DNA of 64,000 bases from NCBI GenBank assembly GCA_022592445.1, contig JABYQR010000059.1, positions 62,001 to 126,000 on the forward strand. Reading direction: 5' to 3'. Under the pieces are notes generated by a model. The model made no database searches. It was not told the DNA's origin and was given only the letters and a program-made list of their open reading frames with translations. The DNA comes from Cytidiella melzeri. Lineage: Eukaryota > Basidiomycota > Agaricomycetes > Polyporales > Irpicaceae. This document shows, one piece after another, positions 33,323 to 43,582 of this stretch (its first letter is position 1; every line of letters begins with the position of its first letter). The position numbers and the translations under genes were made by a program.

Positions 33323-35752
33323 TCACGACAGCCTATCCCGTCCCATCCCCTCACTATCCCTCCTCAACATTGGACTCGCCAACCCCCTCTCCGCCCTACT
33401 CTCCTCTGTCGTCACAGCCGCCCTCGGAATATCCAACACATCCTCATCCCCCTCCGTCCCAGTCGGCGACCCAACATACCGAGGGGATGATCTACTCCCA
33501 CCACCACCACCAACCGTCGTCAAATCCAACTCCGTCCCTCCATCCTCCCCTTCCTCGTCAGACTCTCCCGGAGTAGCCAGCCTACTCCCTCCAGCGACTC
33601 TAGCACTGCTCCCCATCCCAGACGTCGTCCGTCGTGACGCCCGTCGCGCATGAAACGTCCGACTCGCCGTCGCATTCGAAAAAAGCGGCAACAAATACCG
33701 CTCGTCCAACGCCTGAAACCACTTCCCGTCCTCAGGCAACAACAACCCCGCACTCCCCGGCGTCCTCGGCCCACCACTGCCACCACCACCACCACTCGAC
33801 TTTGCCGCACTCGACTCGCCCGCTGTCGGAGCCAACGGAAGCACCTCCACGTCCGAGTCATACGAATCAGACGACGCGGCAGAGAAAATTGTGTTGTTCA
33901 GCAGAGATCCAGCATGATGCGGCGTCTGCGCTTGGTGGTTGTAGCTCGGTACCACCTGGCCGTAGTGCATCCCCACACGCCCACGAGCAGCAGCAGCAGC
34001 CGCAGCTTGCTGCGAAGCCATATACCCTTCCTCCTCCTCCTCCTCCTCTTCGCTATACCCTCCCATCCTACCTCTTCGTCTACCATACCCTCCAATCCAT
34101 CCAGACCGCGACACCTCTTCCTCACTACTACTCGCCCCGTCATCTTCCACCCCTGTCCGGATCCCAAGAACCTCGAGCATATACGCCGTCGTACCACCGA
34201 ACATCACCACCGTAAGGACCACCACGACGAGAACCGTGGTCCGCAACGTTTGCGCGTTCTCCCCTTTGAACCCTGCTGCCAGTGCGACGCCCACCGCACC
34301 TCTCAACCCCGCCCAGAACAACATCATCTGGTACGAATGCGGGATCTCTTCCGTGCGCTGACCCCGCGCGTGCCGTTGGAAGAAGTTGATCGCTTCCGAG
34401 AGCGGGAAGACGGCGGCGTAGCGTGTGAAGACAACGGCGACGGTTGTGATCGTGATGAAGAGCGGTTTAAAGTAGCTCGTCACCTTTTCGGAGGTCGGGG
34501 GGCTGGTGAAGAGAGAAAGTCCGAGGTAGATGAAAATAAAGTTCTCCGACAGCTGGGCGAGCGTCGAGAAGATGTATTTGGTGGTGCGTTGCGTGCGGCG
34601 GGACATGGTGTGGTAGGCGTAGTGTTTGAGCGTGATGCCGCAGAAGAGGAGGGAGACGATTCCGGACATTGAGAGGCCGTTGGAGAAAAAGTAGCATGTG
34701 TAGGCAGAGAGTGCGACGAGACAGGACTCAATTCCGGGGTACTGTGCGAGCGAGGAGTGTTTGAGGATGAGAGACATGGCCAGTCCAAATGTCACGCCCA
34801 GCGCCATTGATACACTGAAGGACAGCAAGAAGATCCCAATCCCGTGGAAGAGCGAGGAAATGTAGATCTCGGTTCCATGAAACTGAGAGAGCGTCCTAGG
34901 GGGGAAGCTTCGCTTTCTTGTCATATTAAGGTGTAAAGGCGGGTACTCACTCGTACATAACAATACTGACTGCATCATTCAACAGACTCTCTCCAAAGAT
35001 AATCGTGTACAACTTGGGATCGACCTTGTACTGGTTGAATATTGCAAGAATCGTCACGGGGTCGGTGGCGGATAGTGTAGAGCCAAAGATGAGGCACTCA
35101 ATGAGAGACACTTGAAGAGACTCAAGACCGAGGAACGAGTAGATGTAGACTAGAACGCTGTCCTGAACGTGTTTAGTTTGCGGCAATCATGACAGAAGTA
35201 ACACATACCCTACGCCTACTGCAGATATCGTCGTTCCGAGGAAAGCAAACGTCAAGATTGAGCCAAAGTTGCGAAAGAAGTTTTCCTGTCAAGAGGTCTG
35301 AACTTTAGTCTCACGAACGCGGCAAGGCACTGGGGACGAACCTGCTTCAGCTCGTATCCAGAGTTCAGGATGATCGGCGGCAAAAGGAGGTTAAAAAACA
35401 ACGTATGTTTGAACGTCTAGAGGATGAATGTGTGTCAATACCAGCTTGTGTACCCCCAAGTCCATGGGAGTAAACTCACCAGCATTTCACGAATCATTGT
35501 CCCCGGTGCCAGCCTGACCACCAGCCCAACAAACATCCCTGCAAAGATGGCAACAAGCGTCTCATGCAAGAGTCGTATTCGTTTAATTTGGAGGTAGTAG
35601 GACGTGAAGAGCGAGAGGATGAGGAGTAAGCATACGAGGAACAGGGACCACGACGAGTAGTATTCTTCTTCTTCCGCAATGGGCCCCGCTGTACCAGTTG
35701 GAGCTGGGGCTGCCAGAATAACTGGGGACGGTGCAGGAGTCCAGTTCGACAT
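33323..35752 (-). CDS. Na+/H+ exchanger (CPA1/NHE family)
   Basis: Translation from 35752 begins [18 protein letters not shown], followed by ~10-12 hydrophobic segments: [36 protein letters not shown], the reentrant [33 protein letters not shown], and the signature [18 protein letters not shown] with the ion-binding ND. After [14 protein letters not shown] (about 34310) comes a ~230-residue Ser/Gly/Glu-rich cytoplasmic tail. It should exchange Na+ or K+ for H+ at the plasma or endosomal/vacuolar membrane. The N-terminal insert rich in Pro/Ala/Glu is poorly conserved. Introns are short and correctly phased where checked. The gene shares a ~370-bp divergent promoter with OXA1. Confidence 0.9.
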
Positions 35753-36122
35753 CGTAGGTTGGATGCCAGGACCTGTGCAAACCAGAGAGGGCGAAAGTGT
35801 TCTGGTCTGTTTAATGTGTGTGGCAAACGTTTCGCAGCACTTCGTTTGCTGGGATGTTCGGGTTGTATAGAACACAGTAGAGCTATGTGAGATGAAGCAT
35901 TCAAGTTGTCCCTGCCAATTGTCGTCGTCGTTGTTAACTTTGACCAACGGGTTCGATGGAAGACGAGAGCAACAACAGACACACCGCCGCGCTGGACTGA
36001 TCAGGGCGCTTCTTGTATTCGTAGGCACAAGTCCGTTCTTTGCGTTCGACGTTCATCTAGCTCACGCCTGTAACGGACCTCCCTCCCTTCTGACTCTTGG
36101 CTCTCAGAAGGTCAGGCCAAAA
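35753..36122. promoter_or_regulatory. Divergent promoter between exchanger and OXA1
   Basis: The 370 bp separates the two start codons and must hold both promoters. No clear TATA box; a short CCAAT (CGTTGG-reverse context near 35945) may be present. No other feature is seen. Confidence 0.4.
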
Positions 36123-37671
36123 ATGATGCGTGCTGCTGTCTCCGGGACTGGGAAGAGGGTTGGCTTTGGGAAACGGTACGTCCAGCAGCGTTGCGCTGTC
36201 ATGCAGAGCTTTTTGGCCTAAACTTCCTGTTCGCATTTATCAGGTTCCCTCGTCATGTGGCCTCACCGGAGTCAGTGAGGTTACTTTCTACCGGGAATAT
36301 GCAGGTATTGCAAGGCAATCCACTATGTTTGTCTTTCCTAACAACCTGCCAGCCATCGCAACTCCTCCGACCTCACGCGCTTCGGCAAGGTTTCTTGACT
36401 TTGCCTGGAGGTGCTCGCAATATTTCCTTCTGGTCATCAAAAACCTCCGTTGCCCTCAGTCCTGCCCCTGCTACTCCCGAATCTATACCGCCAGAAACGT
36501 TGGCTCATACCCTACAACGCAGTGCTGTGCAACAGTCTTCCGCGATTCCTCAAGCGTCTGACACTGTTCCGCCAGACGTCAGTATCGTTCCTGACACAGC
36601 TGACACGCTTTTGGACACAATAACAAGCGTTCCTGCGGATGCAGTCGCAAGCATACCACCCTTGCAGTATGGCGACCTTGCTGCAGCAGGTCTGACCGGA
36701 TGGTTCCCACCAGGTCTGTGGACGTCAGCAATGGAATTCGCACACATCTACGCCGGACTCCCGTGGTTTTGGGTCATCGTCGGAGCCAGCGTCCTCACTC
36801 GGGTCGTGTTACTTCCCTTTACTGTCATGTCCCTGCGCAACGCCGTTAAGATAGCAGAAAACAAGGCTGAGTTAGATGCTGTCACAAGCCAAGTCAAACT
36901 CGCATTCGCAAGCAAAAACCAGATCGAGATTCAACGTGCAACTTTAGCTCAGCGAGCGTTGTTCAACAGAATCGGTGTCTCGCCGGCCAAGCAGCTCGGT
37001 CCCATGTTTGTGCAGCTGCCTGTCACCTTTGGGTTTTTCCTCGCTGTGAAGAGGATGTGCGAGTTGCCGGTGGTACAACTCCAAACGTCCGGTATCGCCT
37101 TCCTCTCTGACCTCACGGTCCCGGATCCCACATGGATTCTACCAATATTGTCGGCAGCCGTTATCAACGTGCAGATATCGGTACGTCTTTGTCCGTACCA
37201 CACCCAGTCCAAAGTCCAGCATCAATGACAAAAACAATTGCAGCTGAGTGCGCGTGATATGGCGACCAGTGCAATGGTACCGCACATGATCAACGTGATG
37301 CGTGTCTTCTCAATTGCTTTGGTATTTGTGTGTGGAAATTGGCCTGCTGTAAGCCCCGCTTCTCACATGCTTATATACGCGTTGATCTTCATGCTACTTT
37401 CCACCTTGCGACGTAGGGTACCCAACTGAGCGTACTGTGTGGAGCACTCGCTCTCGTCGTACAAACATCTCTCCTCCGCATACCAGCCATCAAACGGATA
37501 CTCAACCTCCCGCAGCGTGGCAAGAACATCGGAAACAAGACGGTCAGTATACTGGAGAGCGTCCAAGCTGCCCGCAACTTTATCCAAGAACAGTCGGCGG
37601 CGGCGAAGAAGAAGACTGTTCCTCCTCCGAGTCTAGCAAACGTGCGTATGAAGACCAAGAAACGAAGGTAG
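36123..37671 (+). CDS. OXA1: Mitochondrial inner-membrane insertase Oxa1
   Basis: Exon 1 (36123-36175, MMRAAVSGTGKRVGFGK) is a basic presequence start, and its phase matches exon 2 from 36244 (FPRHVASPESVRLLS). A variable Ser/Pro-rich segment follows. The insertase core then shows WTSAMEFAHIYAGLPWFWVIVGAS, LPFTVMSLRNAVKIAENKAEL, GPMFVQLPVTFGFFLAVKRM, and further transmembrane segments VPHMINVMRVFSIALVF and TQLSVLCGALALVVQTSLL, ending in a basic matrix tail MKTKKRR. Oxa1 inserts mitochondrially encoded proteins into the inner membrane and its basic tail binds ribosomes. Introns lie at about 37181-37242 and 37349-37414. The gene looks intact; only the first exon is uncertain. Confidence 0.92.
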
Positions 37672-37723
37672 AAGCTTTTAATGGCGGGCGAGGTCATACT
37701 TTAGATACTCAATGCTCGTTTTA

Positions 37724-38149
37724 TCAAAACACTTGCTTAATCTTGATCGCAGCAGGCTTATAAACACCGTTCATCTCATCAAACTGACTCGCTTGTCGAC
37801 GCCACAGGTAGATTAGAAGGGTGAGCATTGCGTGCGGAGTAATACAGACATTGATGTAGAACTCTACACGTATCTGAAGCAACATTGTGCCAGCTTGAGG
37901 CGATCTAGTTGGGATGGGACGCGTGCAGTTCGTGTACGCCGCTATGCTCATGTTTCGCGCGAAGTTCTCCCATTGTGGCTTCATCACGAATCGTTTGAAG
38001 ATAATACTCATGGACACTCCGACCTTTGCATGTCGAATGCGCTCGGAGCAGTGAAGCCCGAAAACCGAGAAGGCGATGTAAAGAGGACCGCGCATCATAT
38101 GCATCATCGTCGCACTCTCCTCCAAGACTCGAATATACGTTTCACCCAT
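37724..38149 (-). CDS. Hypothetical 141-residue ORF
   Basis: A continuous frame (MGETYIRVLEESATMMHMM...) with a hydrophobic stretch near the C-terminus (PHAMLTLLIYLWRRQ). I do not recognise it. It overlaps no other gene and lies 52 bp beyond the OXA1 stop on the other strand, so it could be a small gene or a chance frame in the OXA1 3' flank. Confidence 0.25.
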   Translation of the reverse strand: MGETYIRVLEESATMMHMMRGPLYIAFSVFGLHCSERIRHAKVGVSMSIIFKRFVMKPQWENFARNMSIAAYTNCTRPIPTRSPQAGTMLLQIRVEFYINVCITPHAMLTLLIYLWRRQASQFDEMNGVYKPAAIKIKQVF

Positions 38150-38803
38150 GCTTCACATGTTCATCAGCTGTAGCAAGTCCAGCCCGACAATAGAGGGAGT
38201 GCAGATTATAATACAAATGATGATATTTCACTTGCGGGGCGATGAGTGTATCACAAGAGACACTACAAAAAAGGACAAACGAAGATACGTACAAGTATTA
38301 CAGTGGGTTTACCCTTGTGAGAGATTGCAACGGGAGACAACGATGGACAACCGCGCGGGAGAACAGAAGAGAAGAGAATATGCTAGGGTTCTAGGTGGAA
38401 ATATGGCGAAGATCGTGTGAATCGTGAGATGAGGATGAGGATGTGCGTGAGTGCTTGGCTATTCCATACAGACGTAGACGCGGAAAGCGGTTTGTGACCC
38501 AAAATCAAAATCAAAAAAAAAAAAAAAGAGATAAACAGCGAAAACGAGCCAATGAAGCCACCGGTCGTAGAGTTGAATTGCGCAGAAGGAGAGACCAGGC
38601 GGAGAGGCACTTGAGTTGGGCACGCCGTCTGAGGAGCATATTTTCTTCAATGCGCCACAGAACGGTTAACAATGGATGTTGTGCTCAACCACGGATTCTC
38701 CACCCATCCCCTTTCCTCCTCTCCCGTCCCACACCTCCAAATGACTCCCTCACAACAACCCAGAGCGCCGTACAACACACGATATCCTTGATTTCTTCCG
38801 CAC
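38150..38803. other. Intergenic region with an A-rich run
   Basis: Contains a run of about 14 A's at 38513-38526 and pyrimidine-rich tracts near 38700-38760. No gene, RNA or repeat recognised. Confidence 0.5.
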
Positions 38804-41120
38804 TCAGCAGTATTCCCTCGCCCCCAAGATGACGTTTGTATGCGGTACCGAAGAAGCCACGGACGTCTCAGAGTTGGACGCAGACGGTGAGGCAGAGCCA
38901 TTCAGCGACGCATTCGCCAGGAACTTTCCCGCGAGTTTCTGCAATCCCGCTCCACTGCCCGAAGCGCTAACGGCAGCCTGCGTAGGCGTGGCAGGCGGGG
39001 AAGTTGGAACGGCAGTGGCGGGCCTCGCAACGCCTTGGGGTGTGACGATCCTCTTGCGGGCTTCCACATCAATTTCGAACTCGCGCCCATGAGTCGGACG
39101 AAAATGGGGAGACAGGTGCCCATGCCGATGATCGGTCTGGAACGACTTGGACGTGATTACAATGTCCTGCAGGGGGAACGGAACTTTAAGCAGCGACACC
39201 ACTTTCGGGTGATGCGGTGCCGGGACGACAGCTGCCACTTTCACCTTGATGCTGGCTGACGCAGGTGCATTGCCGTCATCCGAGGAAATGAATGATAACC
39301 TGTTCAATGACGGCTCTTGCAGCTTTCGCACCACGAGTTGGCACATCCAGGGCGTCTCAGAGTCCTCCGGATCGCTGTCCTCGTCATCCTCGTCGCCTCT
39401 TTCCTGCGGTGACCCGTCATCCGTGGTCACAGTCGTGGTCGTGTGAGTTGTATGTACACTCTCGCGCGACCGGGTCCGCCCTCGTGCCCCGGACTCTCGT
39501 TCCCCGTCTACTGACTTACGCCCTCGTCTCAAAGACGTCAAGCTAGGCGACTCTGACGGCACGCTGCCGCTTTCTTGTCTCGTTTCCTGCCTTTCTTTTG
39601 ACCCTCTCGACTTGGACTTCACCAGCCGGCTGTCCTTTCGCTTCGGCGTAGCCCTTAGCCATTCAAAAGACACTTCCACCAATCCGTCCAATGCGCTGTG
39701 CCCCGGTAAGATGCTGCCACTGGGCAGTGTGACGCCCGATGGAGGACCCTTCAGCCATTTCCTGACCACCCACACGTACCGCGTTGGTCGCACCCTCGAC
39801 CCATCGGGACTGCTGTAAGGCGTATGAAGAATGGGCGCGATGCCCAAGATGGTTTGCTGTTGCTGCTGCTGTTGCTGCTGCGCAGTTGCAGGAGATCCGA
39901 GGGGTTCAGATGCGGTTTGCGTGTGCACGCCTGCCGAAAGCAACAATGACGAACGCTTGTTTGTTCCTCTTGGCTGCGAACTCGAAGATGGATCGCGATC
40001 GTGCGAAGGGAGAGGCGATCGTGGAGTCGGCGAGTGTAGGTATGGCGAGTAGTTCATAGTGGGAGACGCCGCCGGACTCGAGTCGCTCCTTTTCTTGAAG
40101 ACTTTGCCAAACAACCGCCTTGCACCACTTTTTTCTGACTGCGGAGTGCTCTGCGCCGCAACCAGCGGTGATTGCTGGTCCGGTGCAGGTGGCGAATCAT
40201 GTGCGTTATCGGAGTTCAAGGAAACGTGCGAAGATGTCGGTGTATGGCCTTCCGCAGAGAGAAGAGCAGCCTGCTGCGCGTGCCCCTGACGGTCATCAGC
40301 CCAGTCCATACCGCGGGTCGTTTCCACGACTTCAAGCATAGCGAGACCAATAACTTCCAATCCTCTTTTGAGGAATTTTGCAATCTTGGCGTCTGTACCG
40401 GCGTCAACAATGACGTTTGTCATGACATTGTGAGCCTGAAGGTTGTATAGCGGTATGATCATGCGGCGGCCTCCGGATGTCGAACTCGTCGAGGTTGATG
40501 CAATGGATGAGAAAGAAGTCGTTGAAGCGGTGCTGAGCGATGTTACTGCAGAGTAAGCCGAAACGTCCGAGCGATTAGAGGTTGTGCGGGTGAGGGGCGT
40601 TTCCGGAGTAAATGACTCTGAGTCTCCAGGTTCGGAAGCGGAAGAAAAAGGTGCAGCGGAGGAGAAGGATGTGCGTGGCAAAGGAGAGCGCGACGATGGT
40701 GGAACCAACTGGACTTGGAGGTTGAGGGGGTGGTTCGATTTCGACGGCGGTGGCCTCACAACGATGAAAGACTACGGGGTCGCATACATTGAGATTAAAC
40801 GCATAATTTTCGCCCACCGATGGAACAGATACGTGCACAAGAATAGAAGAAGAAACCGTGCTAAGATCAGCTCAAGGACCAGTGAGGGCTGAGTGGAGTG
40901 TACATACCTCATGCGTACGCTCTTTCTTCTTGCGTACACCAGGCTCGCTAACAGCAGGTGTCTTTTGGGGCTCACCAGCCGCAGACTCTGCATTCGTAGG
41001 GCTATCAACCAAAGGCTGATGGGTGGGTGCGTCTGCTTCCACATTTGGACGCGACGCTTTGTCGTGTGCCCCGCTCAGTTGCAGCGCAGGCGGGAGGAAG
41101 GACGACAGCGTAGAGAACAT
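38804..41120 (-). CDS. Conserved low-complexity protein of unknown function
   Basis: The last exon (up to ~40759) encodes a long Ser/Pro/Thr-rich protein with a folded-looking block MIIPLYNLQAHNVMTNVIVDAGTD, FLKRGLEVIGLAMLEVVE, a Gln repeat of nine residues (AQQQQQQQQQT), a RYVWVVRKWLKG block, an acidic stretch (DEDDEDSDPEDSE) and GREFEIDVEARKRIV, ending ARE YC at 38804. The start is probably MFSTLSSFLPPALQLSG at 41120, with an intervening exon near 40840-40765 (HVSVPSVGENYAFNLNV); the exact splice sites were not settled. Similar large disordered proteins occur across basidiomycetes. There are no enzymatic motifs and no signal peptide. Confidence 0.7.
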
Positions 41121-41566
41121 CTCGTCGAGTTAAGAGACTTGGTCGTCTCAATTCGTGTCGTAAGTCTAGTCGAGATGAACGTCGGGTAGATAGTAGTGGG
41201 AGGGAAAGATGAAGACTCGTTCAAGGAACATCGTGTTCGATTGGCGTCTAAACTGTGCTTGTCCCAGCGTCATATTCTCTGTCAATGCCATTACGTGATA
41301 ACCCGGCCGAGTCCCGGCACAGTGACATGAAGTGGTACACGTCGGCCCCCGGCAATGTCCATCTTATCAGATTATTTTTATCTGCCATAACGCGCAGGTT
41401 CACAATTCACGATTCCCGTGTTACAATTGCTATCATGGCTGTAAAGTAAATTGTCTGAGACTACCGCAAACGACAGACGTTAATCGCTGTTTTGTACAGT
41501 GGAAGCCTTAATGATAGTCGTGTCATTCGATATCCAGGAACTACTGCGGGATTGTCAGCAACGCGT

Positions 41567-41996
41567 TTATGTGCTGGGATCGTTAATGTTTTGTTGGGCT
41601 TGGCCCTTATCGTGGCGCAGGTTGCCTATATAATCATCAGTCAACACGGACTTCATTGGTAGATATTGTGCGCATACCAGAAGCTTCCTGAGAACGATCG
41701 CCAGTGACAGCACCAATGACGGCATCCTTCTTTCCGCCCAGGCGGTCTACGGTGCCCTCAACATAGCCTTTAGCCTGCGCAGCCTGGTACTCGGCCTCAC
41801 CGGCGGCGTGCTCCTCACGACCGGACTGGGTCCACGACTGGGAGCCGGTCGTGTTACCGATGGTCTCGACGATCGTACCCTTCACCGAGTGGTATTGACC
41901 GGTGGTCTTGCTATACAACTCGGTTAGCATGCGAACAAGTTTGCAAAAGAGAGGTCAGACGTACTTAGGCTCAGTGTTGTTGGTGGTGGAAGACAT
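41567..41996 (-). CDS. CsbD/Hmp1-like stress protein
   Basis: Three exons. [10 protein letters not shown] from 41996, then [20 protein letters not shown] with [51 protein letters not shown], then a last exon encoding [16 protein letters not shown] and a stop at 41567-41569. The repeated KGxxxxxxGxxxG helices are typical of the CsbD family; in fungi such proteins include the Ustilago cruciform-DNA binding protein Hmp1. The ~105-residue soluble product is expected to be abundant in stress. Its promoter (41997-42351) borders transposon copy C, whose insertion begins 365 bp upstream. Confidence 0.88.
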
Positions 41997-42360
41997 GATA
42001 ACGATAATGTGGTTGTGGTTGAGGTATGGGGATGTTTGTGAGCAAATCAACGAGAGTTGAGAGCCTTAATGTAGGCAAAAAAACTCGAGTTTCATAAGCA
42101 AATTGCATGACGTCTTCGCAATGGGGTGACGTCAGGAATAGGCCAGTGCGTGGCGTTGTGGCGTCGCACCGCTGCCATCAAGTACGCGCACAGGCACAAC
42201 TCAATTTCGCCGACTGTCTTCGAGCAGAGACGTCATTCACGCTCTGCTGGCGTGTACCCAAGCGCGTATTGTCACACGCATGTGGAACGTGACGGGCGCG
42301 TACCGTTAACACAGGAGATCATGCATATCCAGTCGAGCTTACAATACTTATATACTGCGG

Positions 42361-43283
42361 TAGTCTCGTATCCAGACGTTCTGCCTGTGAGAGAGAGAGG
42401 GAGAGGGAGAACGGTCGCGGAGCTCTGTAGACAGTTGCTAGCGCTCCTGCTGTAAAAGGAGAAAAAAATGATGCCAGAAAAACTCTACAAATCGAGAAAA
42501 TGATGGCGCGAAATGTCACAACGCGGACAGGCAGAAAGTCTGGTCTTTTTCGTCAGAGTGGGGGTAGATCATACCCCACGTGGCACGAATTCTCGCCGAT
42601 GTATGGGCGTCTGAAAATAGATTAGATGTACTCGCTACTTTGCGGTAACACGACCGTGACTAACGACCGAAACCTTTGAATGAAATGCCCTGTCCCTCTG
42701 TGAAACCCGCAATAGATAAGCCACAACGATTCCTTGTGAGTAACGTAAGTAAGTCATGGGTGAGCTCTTTCACCTTTGCGTGCAAAGAGGATCCAAATTC
42801 GCCTGACTAACTACACGCACCTGCCCTCGTAAACGTGTGAGTCCCCGCCCTGACAAACACAATCTCGAGCCGGATGACAACAAAGTGGATCCAGCCGGAG
42901 CGTTTTTCAAGCGCAATGCAAACCTCACTCCCGCGCAAAACAAGTAAGCAAATTGTATTGGCTAGGATTTCGCCCAATGGTATCTATGCACTCTGGACGC
43001 AGGTCTTGTAGAATGATACCTCGGCTGTCCGACGCAAACTCGAACGAGTTGATCTAGACGCCCATCACTTGAAAAGCTCATGTTTTGAGAACTCGTGCCA
43101 CGTGGGGTATGATCTACCCCCACTCTGACAAAAAAGACCAGATGTTCTGTTCACCTCGATTGTAACATTCCGCGCCATCATTTTCCCAATTTGTAGACTT
43201 ATTCTCGCAGCTCTTTTTGCCCCTTTCTTGGCAGGAGCCCTGGCAACTGCCTGTCTCCCTCAGAACGTCTGGACCCGAGACTA
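42361..43283. mobile_element. Non-autonomous relative of the RecQ-DUF6589 transposon, copy C
   Basis: A 923-bp element with long inverted repeats (42361-42594 against 43087-43283) beginning TAGTCTCGTATCCAGACG and, from the right, TAGTCTCGGGTCCAGACG. The inner repeat includes gggggtagatcataccccac. It is flanked by a perfect 9-bp duplication atactgcgg (42352-42360 and 43284-43292). The ~490-bp centre has no coding frame, so it would depend on a relative for movement. Confidence 0.85.
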
Positions 43284-43349
43284 ATACTGCGGCTGTTCTG
43301 TAGTCTCGTACCCAGACGTTTTGGGAATCCCAATTAGGACAGGGGATGG

Positions 43350-43460
43350 TGTTGTGATGCGAGAGGCGTTCGAGTGCACGAGAGATAGCAAGAGTGAATG
43401 AATATTTAGACAACCAATTGCAGGGTTTTTATAAGTATATAGAAAAGAGGATAAGATGAA
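43350..43460 (-). repeat. Outer part of the copia 3' LTR
   Basis: This 111-bp piece (complement ending GCATCACAACA) matches the second part of the 5' LTR at 54143-54432. Its outer end abuts the 5-bp duplication gatgg (43345-43349). The Plavaka insertion separates it from the remaining LTR piece at 49618-49803. Confidence 0.85.
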
Positions 43461-43582
43461 CATCAGGAAAAAGGGGTTTTCTACCTAATAACCCTAAATC
43501 TAGGTAGTGCGCAGGTGTCCTCGTAGATACCAGTAGAATCCCGTAGATATCAGTAGAGCCCGTAGATGCAGACCGAAAATAT

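Noticed and set aside
33650..34672. Arg/Ser-rich plus-strand ORF opposite the exchanger gene
   Set aside because: It is the complement of a clear membrane transporter gene; its composition follows from that.
41450..41470. Right terminus of the transposon family (gagacta at 41455)
   Set aside because: No CCAGACG/CGTCTGG motif beside it and no partner repeat or 9-bp duplication.
24905..41996. Secondary-metabolite gene cluster
   Set aside because: The genes here are unrelated housekeeping and signalling genes; no synthase, P450 or transporter set.
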